64,000 nucleotides of DNA from Dyadobacter sp. LHD-138 (GTDB taxonomy: Bacteria > Bacteroidota > Bacteroidia > Cytophagales > Spirosomataceae): the NCBI RefSeq assembly GCF_030929615.1, contig NZ_JAVFVU010000005.1, positions 229,753-293,752 on the forward strand, in the 5' to 3' direction. The notes under the pieces were generated by a model. It searched no databases. It worked only from the letters and a program-made list of their open reading frames with translations, and had not been told where the DNA came from. This document shows, piece after piece, positions 1 to 10,148 of the stretch (its first letter is position 1; each line of letters starts with the position of its first letter). A program made the translations under genes and the position numbers.

Positions 1-92
1 GCGACTTTATTCTGTTCAACAAATTTAGTGTATCCCGGATACCCGTTTCGATTTTTAACAAAATTTAACAGCGTTTCAATTCAGACAGGAAT

Positions 93-100
93 TAAATTTG
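93..100 (+). promoter_or_regulatory. Putative -7 promoter element
   Basis: TAAATTTG matches the Bacteroidota -7 consensus TAnnTTTG and lies 33 bp before the start codon at 133. No clear -33 TTTG was seen at the usual distance, so only the -7 half is supported. Positions 1-92 hold no gene that I can recognise. Confidence 0.4.
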
Positions 101-132
101 TAATCATCTCACAAACAAAACAATAGAACACC

Positions 133-921
133 ATGACGCCCAACATCCTATCCCGCATAGCCTTGTCTGCACTGGTCATCAGCGGACTTTCCTTTACTGA
201 AAAAGCCCTGGCGCAGTCCGACAAGGAGCCACAGAAAAAAACGACCATCCGTATTAAAGTTACCGAAGATAAGGATGGCAAAGCCAAAACGATCGAAAAG
301 AAGTATGAACTTCCGGATATGTCCGGCAGCGACCGTGAAGATTTTGTTGACAAGGCACTGGATTCTCTAAAAATAGATTCCAACGGGAAAAGCCAGGTAA
401 CAATAACCGTTGACGACGGAAAAGGCAATAAAAATGAACAAAAACGCCGCATGAAAATCCATAAAAAATCGGATGACGACGATGTTTTTGCCTACAACTT
501 TAACAAGGATTTTAATTTCGATGAATTAAGAAGCAAGACGCGGGACTTTGAAAGAGAGTTCAGGCCAAAAGCCAAGATCATGATGCGGGATATGGAAGAT
601 TTCGGAAACCGCATGGGTGAGCGCATGGGCGATTTCTGGAATAGTGAATCGGTCAAGGCTTCCACGGTCCGTGAATTATCGGCCTATCCGAATAATCCTG
701 ACAACGGCGTATTGAATCTGCGTTTCTTCGTTCCGCAAAAAGGCGATGTGAATATTATTATTTCAGATACAAAAGGGAAAGAAGTTGGACGCAAAGAAAT
801 CAAGGATTTCAGCGGAGATTTTGTCGGGCAAATTGACATCAGGAAAAACACAAAAGGCACTCTGTTTGTGACAGTTACGCAAAATGAAGACGGTGCCGTG
901 AAGCGGATTATCCTACCTTGA
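133..921 (+). CDS. Secreted protein with T9SS-like C-terminal domain
   Basis: A 262-residue protein of unknown function. Residues 1-27 form a signal peptide ending in ALAQ. The middle is highly charged (Lys/Asp/Glu-rich, residues about 30-175), with an acidic DDDD patch near residue 115. The last 80 or so residues (from YPNNPDNGVLNLRF) resemble the beta-sandwich type A sorting domain of the type IX secretion system: a YPNP-like opening, an alternating beta pattern and a GTLFVTV strand. I infer export to the outer membrane or cell surface. It stands alone between the upstream promoter and a terminator at 945. The charged core matches no family I know. Confidence 0.75.
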   Translation: MTPNILSRIALSALVISGLSFTEKALAQSDKEPQKKTTIRIKVTEDKDGKAKTIEKKYELPDMSGSDREDFVDKALDSLKIDSNGKSQVTITVDDGKGNKNEQKRRMKIHKKSDDDDVFAYNFNKDFNFDELRSKTRDFEREFRPKAKIMMRDMEDFGNRMGERMGDFWNSESVKASTVRELSAYPNNPDNGVLNLRFFVPQKGDVNIIISDTKGKEVGRKEIKDFSGDFVGQIDIRKNTKGTLFVTVTQNEDGAVKRIILP

Positions 922-944
922 TTTTTTGACCTTTTTCGGGTTAT

Positions 945-978
945 TCCTCTTGATTAGTAACAGTTAAGAGGATTTTTT
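945..978 (+). terminator. Rho-independent terminator
   Basis: TCCTCTT (945-951) pairs with AAGAGGA (966-972), followed by six T. It ends the transcript of the secreted-protein gene. Confidence 0.7.
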
Positions 979-1024
979 ATTGGAAAAAAACGGGACAATA
1001 GCGCCTACATGTATTAAGTAATTG

Positions 1025-1062
1025 TAAATTTGTAGCCAAATCATCATTTTGTCCTAAATTTG
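1025..1062 (+). promoter_or_regulatory. adk promoter region with two -7 elements
   Basis: TAAATTTG occurs twice, at 1025-1032 and 1055-1062, both matching TAnnTTTG. The second lies 15 bp before adk, so the first (45 bp upstream) is the more natural transcription start. The TTG at 1030-1032 could serve as a distant -33 for the second. Confidence 0.4.
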
Positions 1063-1077
1063 TTTCATTAAGCAACC

Positions 1078-1650
1078 ATGCTGAATCTTATACTATTTGG
1101 TCCTCCGGGCGCCGGAAAAGGCACCCAAAGTGAGAAAATTATAGCAGAATACAAACTCATTCACCTTTCTACGGGCGACTTGCTTCGTTCTGAAATTCAG
1201 GGAGGTACCGAATTAGGACTTAAAGCAAAAACCTTAATGGACCAGGGTTTGCTGGTTCCTGACGAAGTTGTTATCGGGATGATCGACAACAAACTTAAGG
1301 AACACAAAGACGGACCAGGATTTATTTTCGATGGTTTTCCGAGAACGGTAGCACAGTCGGAAGCATTGGATGCCCTTTTGGCAACTTATGACGAAAGTAT
1401 TTCTGTGATGGTAGCATTGGTTGTTGACGACAACGAACTGCTTGCCCGTTTGTTAAACAGAGGAAAAACTTCCGGCAGACCGGACGACCAGAATGAAGAG
1501 CTGATCAGCAAACGCATTCAGGAATACAACAGCAAGACAAAACCTGTGGCTGACTATTATCAGGCACAAGGAAAATATATAGCGATTAATGGTATAGGGG
1601 AGATCGAAACGATTTTCGAAGGCATAGCCGGGGCTATTGAGCAAGCATAA
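1078..1650 (+). CDS. adk: Adenylate kinase
   Basis: Cytoplasmic enzyme that converts ATP + AMP to 2 ADP and balances the adenylate pool. The P-loop GPPGAGKGT is at residues 8-16, followed by the AMP-binding STGDLLR segment and the FDGFPRT motif near residue 83. The LID region (RLLNRGKTSGRPDD) is short and has no zinc-binding Cys set, so this is the short-LID form; 190 residues fits that class. It has its own promoter and terminator, with obgE following as a separate unit. Confidence 0.97.
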   Translation: MLNLILFGPPGAGKGTQSEKIIAEYKLIHLSTGDLLRSEIQGGTELGLKAKTLMDQGLLVPDEVVIGMIDNKLKEHKDGPGFIFDGFPRTVAQSEALDALLATYDESISVMVALVVDDNELLARLLNRGKTSGRPDDQNEELISKRIQEYNSKTKPVADYYQAQGKYIAINGIGEIETIFEGIAGAIEQA

Positions 1651-1664
1651 CATCAATTTCAAAG

Positions 1665-1710
1665 AGGTGCGGAGAACGAGGTTTTTGGGGCCTGATTTCT
1701 GCACCTTTTT
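1665..1710 (+). terminator. Terminator after adk
   Basis: AGGTGCGGA (1665-1673) pairs with TCTGCACCT (1698-1706) with one G-U pair, followed by a T run to 1710. The loop is 24 nt, longer than usual. Confidence 0.5.
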
Positions 1711-1770
1711 GCTGTAAAAACAATACTGTAAATTACACTTCTCATTTTATCTTAACAACGGCAGCAGGGT

Positions 1771-2778
1771 ATGGCATCTTCCAACTTTATAGATTACGTA
1801 AAAATAAATGTTCGTTCCGGTGCAGGTGGCGCGGGCGCATTACACTTTCGCCGTGAAAAACACGTTGAAAAAGGTGGCCCGGATGGTGGAGACGGAGGCC
1901 GTGGCGGTCACGTGATCCTGAAAGGCACTACGCAGGTCTGGACACTTTTACATTTAAAATATACAAAACACATCCGTGCATTCGATGGCAAAGGAGGTGA
2001 AGGAGGAAGAAGGAAAGGCGCTGACGGAAAGGACATTATCCTGGAAGTTCCGTTGGGAACCATTGCCCGTGATGTGGAAACCGGAGAACAGCTTCTTGAA
2101 ATAACAGAAGATGGTCAGGAAGTGATTTTGATGAAAGGCGGCAGAGGCGGAATGGGAAATGATCATTTCAAATCATCAACAAACCAGACGCCTCAGCATG
2201 CACAAACCGGTGATCCTTCGGTGGAATCCTGGATTATCCTCGAATTGAAAGTATTGGCCGATGTTGGTCTGGTTGGTTTCCCGAATGCCGGAAAATCAAC
2301 ATTACTTTCTGTGGTTTCGGCTGCACGTCCTGAAATTGCGGATTATCCGTTTACGACGCTTGTGCCCAACCTGGGTGTGGTGGCTTACCGTAATTACAAG
2401 TCATTCGTCATGGCAGATATTCCAGGCATTATTGAAGGCGCTTCACAGGGAAAAGGCCTTGGACTGCGTTTCCTGCGCCACATCGAAAGAAATTCGATTC
2501 TGCTGTTCATGGTTCCGGCCGACAGTGAAGACATTGAAGCCGAATACAATACGCTTGTGAATGAGCTTCAGCTTTATAACCCGTCGCTTTTGGACAAACA
2601 CCGGCTTCTGGCTATTTCCAAAATGGATATGTTGTTTGATGAAGAGCGTGAAGAAATTGCTAAGAAACTGCCAAAGGGTATTTCCTGTACGTTTATTTCT
2701 TCATTGACCGAGGAAGGGATCGATCAGCTGAAAGATAAAATCTGGGAATTGCTCCACGAGGCCAACCCCGTTGTGTAA
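1771..2778 (+). CDS. obgE: Obg family GTPase (ObgE/CgtA)
   Basis: Essential GTPase linked to 50S ribosome assembly and stress control. Residues 1 to about 158 form the glycine-rich OBG domain (runs such as GGDGGRGG). The G domain follows with Walker [10 protein letters not shown] near residue 168, switch/G3 [14 protein letters not shown] and the G4-type SKMD. At 335 residues it ends with the G domain, so the extra C-terminal OCT domain found in some Firmicutes proteins is absent. The start fits the conserved FIDYVKI opening. Confidence 0.96.
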   Translation: MASSNFIDYVKINVRSGAGGAGALHFRREKHVEKGGPDGGDGGRGGHVILKGTTQVWTLLHLKYTKHIRAFDGKGGEGGRRKGADGKDIILEVPLGTIARDVETGEQLLEITEDGQEVILMKGGRGGMGNDHFKSSTNQTPQHAQTGDPSVESWIILELKVLADVGLVGFPNAGKSTLLSVVSAARPEIADYPFTTLVPNLGVVAYRNYKSFVMADIPGIIEGASQGKGLGLRFLRHIERNSILLFMVPADSEDIEAEYNTLVNELQLYNPSLLDKHRLLAISKMDMLFDEEREEIAKKLPKGISCTFISSLTEEGIDQLKDKIWELLHEANPVV

Positions 2779-2880
2779 CAGCTTCCGTTAAATAAATTAA
2801 GAGATACATATTTTTAAAACCGACCATTTAGAGCCTTCTTTGCGTTCAAGAAGCCGTAGCCATGTGTTGTCCTGATTTTC

Positions 2881-5800
2881 ATGAAGCCTAATTTATCCTC
2901 GTTTTTTTGCTCTACACTATTATTATGTCTGGGTTTACTTCCCGTATTTGGACAAATAAATATTGACTATCCGGCCAACAGGGCTGTTTTTCAACGTGAT
3001 AAAGGTAATAACGCCACCATTTATGTTGCGGGCAGTTATACCAAAATTATCGACCGTGTAGAAGCCAGGCTCAATGCGATCAACGGAGGCTCCTCCACAA
3101 ACTGGGCGACCATCCAGTCAAACGTGCAGGGCGGTGTTTATTCGGGAAGCATTGATGCAACCGGCGGCTGGTATGAGCTTCAGGTTCGTGGATGGAATGG
3201 CGATCAGCTGGTAGGTTCCACACAGATTTCAAGGGTCGGTATTGGAGAAGTTTTCTTAATCAGCGGGCAATCCAACGCACAGGGTTATAAAAATTACGGT
3301 GGTCCCGGCGCAGGCGACGACCGTGTAAACTGTGTCAATTATTACAATGAGGGGCAGCCTAACAGCGATTTATCCGCACCCACTTTTTCTCATCTGGACT
3401 CAGATTCCTACATCGCACCACGCGGAAATTCAGCCTGGTCGTGGGGAAAACTGGGTGATTTGCTGGCAAACCGGTTCGGGGTTCCGATTTTATTTTACAA
3501 CATCGGATGGTACGGTTCCGCCGTGAAAAACTGGCGGGAAAGTATCAATGGTACCGCCTACTCAGTATACAATGGAGAGGCTTTTTACCCAAGCGGCGCG
3601 CCTTATGGAAATCTTCGGTCTGTCCTTCAGTATTACGTGCCTGCCACCGGCATCCGCGCGGTGTTATGGTTTCAGGGGGAAGCAGAAATAACAGATCAGA
3701 ACAGCACGACAAGTTCTTACTTCAATGATCTTTCCACGGTGATCCAGAGTTCCCGGAATGAATCCGGAAAAAATCTATCCTGGATGGTTAGTCTCACTTC
3801 TTATAGCAACGATACCGGTGTAAATACCAAGGCGACAGCTGGACAGCAACAAGTGATTTCATCCGTGCCCAATGTATTTGCAGGCCCCAATACCGATGCC
3901 GTACAAGTGCCCCGCATTGATGGCGTACACTTCCAGGGGGATGGTTTGGTACAACTGGCAGAAGCCTGGAGTGCTCAGATTAATGATGATTTCATGGCAA
4001 GGTCCGAGCCTTTTAAGGCCGTAAGTCCTTTGAAACTTTCGGCTTCCTGTGCGGGCAACAATAACCTGAGATTATCAGTCAATACCGATGGTTATTCCGC
4101 CTTTAACTGGAATAATGGCCAAAACGAAAGCAGCATCCAGGTAGGAAACGGAACCTACCGTGCCCGGGCAAGAGACAGTCATAACAATATTATCTTCTCT
4201 CCGGAAGTGAAAATTAATGAAAGTATACAACCGGCCCAGCCCGTCCTTACACTTCAGGGAAGTAACCCCGTTTGTAAGGGAAATACGGCTACATTAATCT
4301 CGAATACAACAGAAAACCTTAAATGGAATACCGGCCAAACGGCTGACCGAATCACCATCAGTACCGGCGGAGAATATTTTGTCACGACTAAAAATGCTTA
4401 TGGATGTGAAACGAGTTCCTTCAGGATTGCAATCGAAGTACTTACTTCACCTCTGCCGGACAAACCTGCCATTGCGGTTACAGGAGCACTGACATTTTGC
4501 GATGGCGGCGTTGTTGCCTTGAAATCAAGTTCAATAGTTAAAAGTATTTGGTCAAATGGTGCAACCGACGCGAGCGTTTCCATCAGGACATCCGGTCAGT
4601 ATACCGTAAGGGCAGTAGATAACTTTGGATGTTTTTCGCCGGATTCTGATCCCGTTACGGTTAAAGTGAATCCTTTGCCTGCCAAACCAACCATTGGTCT
4701 GAGCCGGTCTCCTATCTTTTGCGAAGGAGAGAACGTGGTAATGACATCCAATTACGACAGCGGCAACATCTGGAATACGAACGTAACTTCAAAAGCGATT
4801 ACCATTACAACGGCAGGTACATTCAGCCTGATGCAGCGTGACGGGAATGGCTGTGAATCCACATCTGATCCGATCACGACAAAGGTTAATCCTTTACCTG
4901 CGACACCAACCATCAGCTCCTTGCGCCCCACGACCTTCTGCGACCGTGATTATACGACTTTGCAGGGCAGTGAGACTTATGCCTACCAATGGAGCAACGG
5001 AGGCACAAACCGCGAAGTGGAAATACGGACTTCCGGTAATTATACCCTTTCGGCAAAAGATGCCAACGGATGTTTGTCAATACCTTCCAGCGGTATCAAA
5101 GTGGTTGTCAATCCGCTTCCGCCAAAGCCTGTAATTACGGCAAGCGGCCCGACAACTTTCTGCGCTGATGCCAGTGTTAACCTGCAGTCGAACGATGCTG
5201 CAAAATATGTCTGGAACACCGGAGCAGAAACCAAGACCATTAACACCAACGTTTCCGGAGATTATTCGGTAAAAACCATCAATGAATTCACTTGTTATTC
5301 GGATCCATCGGACGCCATAAGAATTAACGTACTCGCATTGCCACCTGCCCCACTCGTTCAGGCACTCGGTCCTGTTTCATTCTGTGATGGCGATGCTGTG
5401 ACACTTAGCGCTTCAAACGGTACCTCATTCTTCTGGAATACCGGGGAACAAAACAACCTCCTGGAAGTAAGCAATTCGGGAAGCTATAAGGCACGTGTTC
5501 AGGATAACCAAGGCTGCTTCTCGCCTTTTTCAAGGGAAATAGTCGTGGAGGTAAAACCTTTGCCATCCAAACCTACAATCAGACAAGTGGGTACTTTTAC
5601 ATTAATGGCCGAAAACAATATCAACGACGGCGATCATGTATGGCAACTCAACGGTACCAATCTTACGGAAAATGGAACCACCCTGAAAGCTATAAAATCC
5701 GGGTCTTACGTTGCCAACAACACGGTGATATACAGCCCGACACTTACCTGTTTTTCTGATTTTTCAGAACCCTTTATTTTCACGCTGAATACACAAGGCG

Positions 5801-6045
5801 GAACAGTCAGTGTGTATCCGAATCCTAGTTCTACCGGATCATTCACGATTGAGACAATGGATGATCTTAAAGACGCCACGATACAGGTTTTCGACCTGAC
5901 CGGCAAGCTGATAAGGACTTACGAATCAGTAAATTTTAACGAAAGAAGATTTATCGATTTGTCTTTACTTTCAAATGGAATGTATATCTTGTCCATTCAG
6001 TCAGGAGATTTCAAGAAGACGAAAAAAATTAGTATAATCCAATAA
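2881..6045 (+). CDS. Secreted SASA-type esterase with Ig-like repeats and T9SS tail
   Basis: A 1054-residue modular exported protein. A signal peptide ends near GQINI (residue 25). An N-terminal beta domain precedes a sialate O-acetylesterase-type (SASA/CE6-like) domain carrying the nucleophile block SGQSNAQG near residue 130, WFQGE near 265 and DGVH near 348, matching the family's Ser, Gln-Gly-Glu and Asp/His residues. From about residue 451 come repeated Ig-like modules of roughly 80 residues, most opening with a Pro-rich linker and an FC motif. The C-terminus (VYPNPSSTGSF onward) is a T9SS type A sorting domain. Likely removes acetyl groups from extracellular glycans; substrate unknown. 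Paralogue at 7923. Confidence 0.87.
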   Translation: MKPNLSSFFCSTLLLCLGLLPVFGQINIDYPANRAVFQRDKGNNATIYVAGSYTKIIDRVEARLNAINGGSSTNWATIQSNVQGGVYSGSIDATGGWYELQVRGWNGDQLVGSTQISRVGIGEVFLISGQSNAQGYKNYGGPGAGDDRVNCVNYYNEGQPNSDLSAPTFSHLDSDSYIAPRGNSAWSWGKLGDLLANRFGVPILFYNIGWYGSAVKNWRESINGTAYSVYNGEAFYPSGAPYGNLRSVLQYYVPATGIRAVLWFQGEAEITDQNSTTSSYFNDLSTVIQSSRNESGKNLSWMVSLTSYSNDTGVNTKATAGQQQVISSVPNVFAGPNTDAVQVPRIDGVHFQGDGLVQLAEAWSAQINDDFMARSEPFKAVSPLKLSASCAGNNNLRLSVNTDGYSAFNWNNGQNESSIQVGNGTYRARARDSHNNIIFSPEVKINESIQPAQPVLTLQGSNPVCKGNTATLISNTTENLKWNTGQTADRITISTGGEYFVTTKNAYGCETSSFRIAIEVLTSPLPDKPAIAVTGALTFCDGGVVALKSSSIVKSIWSNGATDASVSIRTSGQYTVRAVDNFGCFSPDSDPVTVKVNPLPAKPTIGLSRSPIFCEGENVVMTSNYDSGNIWNTNVTSKAITITTAGTFSLMQRDGNGCESTSDPITTKVNPLPATPTISSLRPTTFCDRDYTTLQGSETYAYQWSNGGTNREVEIRTSGNYTLSAKDANGCLSIPSSGIKVVVNPLPPKPVITASGPTTFCADASVNLQSNDAAKYVWNTGAETKTINTNVSGDYSVKTINEFTCYSDPSDAIRINVLALPPAPLVQALGPVSFCDGDAVTLSASNGTSFFWNTGEQNNLLEVSNSGSYKARVQDNQGCFSPFSREIVVEVKPLPSKPTIRQVGTFTLMAENNINDGDHVWQLNGTNLTENGTTLKAIKSGSYVANNTVIYSPTLTCFSDFSEPFIFTLNTQGGTVSVYPNPSSTGSFTIETMDDLKDATIQVFDLTGKLIRTYESVNFNERRFIDLSLLSNGMYILSIQSGDFKKTKKISIIQ
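4231..5800 (+). repeat. Tandem Ig-like modules inside the esterase gene
   Basis: The encoded protein repeats a pattern of linker (PLPxKPxI), FC near the start, W(N/S)NG or WNTG in the middle, SGxYxV, then GC about 50 residues after the first Cys. At least six modules carry the Cys pair; a preceding and a following module are degenerate. The paired cysteines could form disulfides after export. DNA identity between modules is low, so the duplications are old. Confidence 0.8.
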
Positions 6046-6117
6046 TATTTTAGGACCAAGTGCGATTGTCCTTTGCCAATTCAGAGTTCTTTTTTTACAA
6101 AAATTGTATCCTCTTTT

Positions 6118-7752
6118 ATGGAAAGTCGTTTACGCGTAAACTGGTTAGCCCCAATTGGCTACTTTATTGTATGGTTTTTTATCGGAATTTTTATAGTCAA
6201 GGATTACGGCGTAACGTGGGATGAGCCCATCATGCGACAGCTCGGGCTGGTTGGCTTAAAGTATCTTAATAATGTATTGGGGCATCCTTTCACCATCCCC
6301 ATCAGCAATCAGATTGAAGACTTCAGCACGTTCATCAACCACGAATACGGAAGTTTGTTTGAAATAATTCTCGCCGGTGCTGAATTAGCTTTCATCAAAC
6401 CTATGGTGTATGACTATCTTCAGATGGATGGTTCCGCTTATTTTCTTCGTCATATCATCACCTGGCTTGTCTTTTGGTTATCCAGTATTTTCTTTTACAA
6501 ACTCGTCAGACTCCGCGTCAGCAATACTTTTATTGCGTTACTTGGCACTTCTGTTTACCTGCTCTCACCAAGAATATTTGCAGATTCTTTTTACAACTCA
6601 AAAGATATCATTTTTCTGGCGTTTTTTGTGATCAATACCTACACCCTTTCGCTCCTGTTTTCAAAATTTACTTTTAAACATGCATTTTTTCATGGCATGT
6701 CTACGGGATTTTTGATTTCCATACGATTGATGGGCATTATTTCGGTTGCACTTTCTCTGGCTTTTATTGCGGCCTATATCCTGTTTAACGTAAAAAAACC
6801 GGCTATCAAAAATAGCCTGCTGGTTGTTGGGACATACCTTTTGTCTGCATCGGTTTTTATTTATCTGCTGTGGCCTTTTTTATGGGAAAGCCCTTTTTCA
6901 AGATTTTTTGAAGCCCTACGGCTGATGGCTCACTTCGTCCGTCAGGATAGTCCTATGCTTTACCGGGGCGAGTTTATCAACAGGGATCAGATTCCCTGGC
7001 ATTATGTACCGGTTTGGCTGCTCATTACCATTCCGCCTTTTTATCTGTTTCTCGGTTTTGTGGCAGGTGTTGTGACGCTGTACGCCTTCGGAAAAGAATT
7101 TATCCGGCGAAACTTTCCTGCCATTCCTCTCATCGATTTGTACGTCATTGCATCGCTGATTCTTCCGATAGCATCCATCATCTTCCTTAATTCAATCATT
7201 TATGACGGATGGCGGCATCTCTTTTACCTGCATGCCTTTATTTCCTATCTCGCCACACTAGGGGGATATTTTATCGTCAGGGCAGTTTCAGAAAAATATG
7301 CGCTGTATGCAAAACTGGCGTGGGTAGCCGGTCTTTTATTCTATGCCGGTATCATCATCAAAATGCACCCGCAGCAGCAGGTTTATTTTACCATGTTCAA
7401 TAAGCATCCGCAGACAGCCTATGAACTTGATTACTGGGGCCATTCCTATAAAGAATCCCTGGAATGGCTTTGTAAAAATTCCAGTAAGGATACCATTAAA
7501 ATTGCTTACATCAGGATAGGAAATCAGCCAATGACGATGAATAAAAGGTTATTGGCCCCCAAGGACCGCAACAGGATTGTTTTTACTTCATCGCTGAGAG
7601 AAAGTGATTATTATATCACCAATTATAAATTTGGCGATCATGATATCCTCACCGGAAAACATATTGATATCACAGACAGCCTGGACAAAGAAATTTACAA
7701 TATTGCCCCGATGGGCTATAAAATAAATACTGTTTTTTCCGTTAAGAAATAG
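6118..7752 (+). CDS. GT-C type membrane glycosyltransferase (GT39-like)
   Basis: A polytopic inner-membrane protein with about ten hydrophobic segments and a soluble C-terminal tail from about residue 430. The first periplasmic loop carries GVTWDEP, resembling the acidic catalytic motif of the GT39/PMT group that uses polyprenyl-phosphate sugars. I chose ATG 6118 (544 residues); a TTG at 6073 would add 15 residues with no better support. It lies 72 bp after one esterase gene and before another on the same strand, suggesting a shared role in surface or secreted-protein glycosylation. The acceptor cannot be read from sequence. Confidence 0.7.
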   Translation: MESRLRVNWLAPIGYFIVWFFIGIFIVKDYGVTWDEPIMRQLGLVGLKYLNNVLGHPFTIPISNQIEDFSTFINHEYGSLFEIILAGAELAFIKPMVYDYLQMDGSAYFLRHIITWLVFWLSSIFFYKLVRLRVSNTFIALLGTSVYLLSPRIFADSFYNSKDIIFLAFFVINTYTLSLLFSKFTFKHAFFHGMSTGFLISIRLMGIISVALSLAFIAAYILFNVKKPAIKNSLLVVGTYLLSASVFIYLLWPFLWESPFSRFFEALRLMAHFVRQDSPMLYRGEFINRDQIPWHYVPVWLLITIPPFYLFLGFVAGVVTLYAFGKEFIRRNFPAIPLIDLYVIASLILPIASIIFLNSIIYDGWRHLFYLHAFISYLATLGGYFIVRAVSEKYALYAKLAWVAGLLFYAGIIIKMHPQQQVYFTMFNKHPQTAYELDYWGHSYKESLEWLCKNSSKDTIKIAYIRIGNQPMTMNKRLLAPKDRNRIVFTSSLRESDYYITNYKFGDHDILTGKHIDITDSLDKEIYNIAPMGYKINTVFSVKK

Positions 7753-7922
7753 CTGAATTTACCTGCCACGACCTACGTATTTTAATTAAAAGAAGTTACA
7801 ATTAAAAAGAAGTATCTCAAAACCAGAACAAATCTTTAAATTCGCCAGAATTTTCAGACATTTTCCAGGCCGGTACTATTTGCAAAATTGTCATAACCTG
7901 AATACTTTTTAATTCTAATATA

Positions 7923-10058
7923 ATGCTTGATAAAATTTTTACCTTTTCTTGTCTTCGGATCTGGCTACTTCTTATTTTAATTCCTTTTGGACTAAGCGCC
8001 CAAATAAAAATTACTTCACCGGTAGAGCGGGCTGTTTATCAGCGCAGTGCCAGCGGTCAGGCAACTGTTTCTGTTTCCGGAAATTACACCGTACCGATTG
8101 ACAAAATTGAACTGCGTGCCTTGCCCGTCATTGCCGGACAGGGTACTCCAACAGCCTGGGCCGTTTTACAAACCAATCCGTCTGGTGGTGTTTTCAGTGG
8201 CTCCATCACACTTCTGGGTGGCTGGTATACCCTGGAAGCCAGAGCTTCATTGGCGGGAGAAATTGTCGGGCAAACCGCTGTTGTTTCCCGTATGGGTGTT
8301 GGCGAAGTGTTCATGATATCCGGACAATCCAATGCCCAGGGTGTAGATTACACGGCCGTTACCAAACCTGCTGCTGTGGATGACCGGGTAAATTATCTCA
8401 ACCAAAGTAATGTAGTAAATTCACTCGCCGATCCTTTGTATCCGGTTTTTGACCGGCTTAATGAGGCAAAAGACGACATTGGCCCGAGAGGTAAAAGCCC
8501 CTGGTGCTGGGGTATCCTGGGCGACTTATTGGCCCAGAAACTTAATGTGCCCATCTTGTTTATCAATTCCGCATGGGAAGGTACATCGATCAAATATTGG
8601 CGCGCAAGTGCGGAGGGGAAAGTCGCTAAAAACATGTACGGATTCACGTACCCCGACCAAATGCCCTACGCCAACCTTCGTATTTTCATGCAAAACACAG
8701 CAAAGCAATTTGGTGTGCGTGCGATATTGTGGATGCAGGGAGAAACCGATACATTCCCGGAAGCTACCGGCTACGAAGAATATAGAAACAGCTTACAATT
8801 TGTAATGGATAAACTTGGGGCCGATATTAACGGGCGTGTAACCTGGGTAATAGCAAGAACGTCCAGAATTCGGAATGATGACGGGACATCCATCACCAGT
8901 CCTGCCGTGATCGGTGCGCAAAATGCGGTGATAGAAGGTCTTTTTAGCACGGCATATCCTGGTCCGGAAACGGATGGACTCTTTCCTCAACGGGCTGATG
9001 GTACACACTTTGCCGGCAGCACCGGTACAGCAGGGCTTACGGTTCTGGCCAATGCCTGGAACAATACCCTTGACATCAACTTTTTTAATAAAGTAAGCCC
9101 TTTAGTACCCGCAGCGATGCCAGTCATCACCAGCGTCTGTGCGGCTAACAATACCTCTTTGACACTCACTTTACCGGAAGGTTATGTTTCCTATAAATGG
9201 CTGCCAAGCTATGCAACCGGAAGAACCTTAACCGTTACCGGCCCCGGCGAGTATTATGCGCAATTAAAAGATGCTTATGGCAATACGGTCAACAGTCAGA
9301 AACTGATCGTGACCTCATCCATCAAACCTGTTACGCCAACGATCGTTCAATCGGGTTCACAGCAGGCATGTGCTGACTCAGCCTTCGTTTTCTCGCTGAC
9401 TTCCAGCAATGACGATTACAGCTGGTTCAAACAAAACACAACCAATATTCTCGCCACCGGCCCAACGTTTGCCGTTAAAGAAGCAGGAACTTATCAGGTG
9501 AAAAGTAAAAATGTATTTGGCTGTACGTCCGAAACCTCGGCCGCCGCGTCATTGATCATCCGTCCGCAGATCCCTCAGCCAACGATCGCCAAGTCTGGCC
9601 CTTTTACCATCATGGCTACGATTGCCGAAACGAATTTGAATGCGCAATATGACTGGAAAAGAGATGAAAAAATTCTGCTGAATCATACCAGTATTGTCAA
9701 AACCGATACCTCCGGGAGCTACGCAGCCCGTACAAAAGTGACTTACACACTGGGCAGCAATTCGCTTACCTGTTACTCTCCGTTTTCTCCCGCACAGGAA
9801 GTGATCACCAATGACAAAAATGACGTGGTTGTTTTTCCAAACCCGGGACTTGCTGACGGCATTTACATCGAGTCGAGAGACAATATGAAAAACGCCGAAA
9901 TTACAGTGTATGACATCTACGGCAGGGTTGTAGTTACACAAACGGAGGATTTAACCAGCCGCGTAAAAATACACGTTCAGAATCTTACCACGGGTAAATA
10001 TATCATCCGGGTTAAATCCGCAGAGGTAGATCTCAGCAAACAAATCATGATAAGGTAA
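7923..10058 (+). CDS. Secreted SASA-type esterase with T9SS tail, paralogue
   Basis: A 711-residue exported protein. A signal peptide ends at GLSAQ (residue 26). The beta and esterase domains align by eye with the protein at 2881: SGQSNAQG near residue 134, WMQGETD near 272 and DGTH near 360. Only two or three Ig-like modules follow (Cys pairs near residues 400-560), then a T9SS type A sorting domain beginning VFPNPGLADG. Same inferred role, glycan deacetylation outside the cell, with a shorter stalk. A 170-bp gap separates it from the GT-C gene; a strong terminator follows. Confidence 0.86.
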   Translation: MLDKIFTFSCLRIWLLLILIPFGLSAQIKITSPVERAVYQRSASGQATVSVSGNYTVPIDKIELRALPVIAGQGTPTAWAVLQTNPSGGVFSGSITLLGGWYTLEARASLAGEIVGQTAVVSRMGVGEVFMISGQSNAQGVDYTAVTKPAAVDDRVNYLNQSNVVNSLADPLYPVFDRLNEAKDDIGPRGKSPWCWGILGDLLAQKLNVPILFINSAWEGTSIKYWRASAEGKVAKNMYGFTYPDQMPYANLRIFMQNTAKQFGVRAILWMQGETDTFPEATGYEEYRNSLQFVMDKLGADINGRVTWVIARTSRIRNDDGTSITSPAVIGAQNAVIEGLFSTAYPGPETDGLFPQRADGTHFAGSTGTAGLTVLANAWNNTLDINFFNKVSPLVPAAMPVITSVCAANNTSLTLTLPEGYVSYKWLPSYATGRTLTVTGPGEYYAQLKDAYGNTVNSQKLIVTSSIKPVTPTIVQSGSQQACADSAFVFSLTSSNDDYSWFKQNTTNILATGPTFAVKEAGTYQVKSKNVFGCTSETSAAASLIIRPQIPQPTIAKSGPFTIMATIAETNLNAQYDWKRDEKILLNHTSIVKTDTSGSYAARTKVTYTLGSNSLTCYSPFSPAQEVITNDKNDVVVFPNPGLADGIYIESRDNMKNAEITVYDIYGRVVVTQTEDLTSRVKIHVQNLTTGKYIIRVKSAEVDLSKQIMIR

Positions 10059-10076
10059 ATATTTTATCTTTAAAAA

Positions 10077-10116
10077 ATACTAAATAAGCCACGGTCACCT
10101 GTGGCTTATTTAGTAT
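10077..10116 (+). terminator. Hairpin terminator before the nuo operon
   Basis: Perfect 16-bp arms (10077-10092 and 10101-10116) around an 8-nt loop. It separates esterase transcription from the nuo promoter. The right arm also overlaps a smaller palindrome, TAGTATGATACTA (10111-10123). Confidence 0.75.
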
Positions 10117-10148
10117 GATACTAATTAGGTAAAAGATAAAGTAAAGAA

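Noticed and set aside
33..45. Near-palindrome TATCCCGGATA at the window start
   Set aside because: Short, imperfect at the centre and with no adjacent gene context inside the window.
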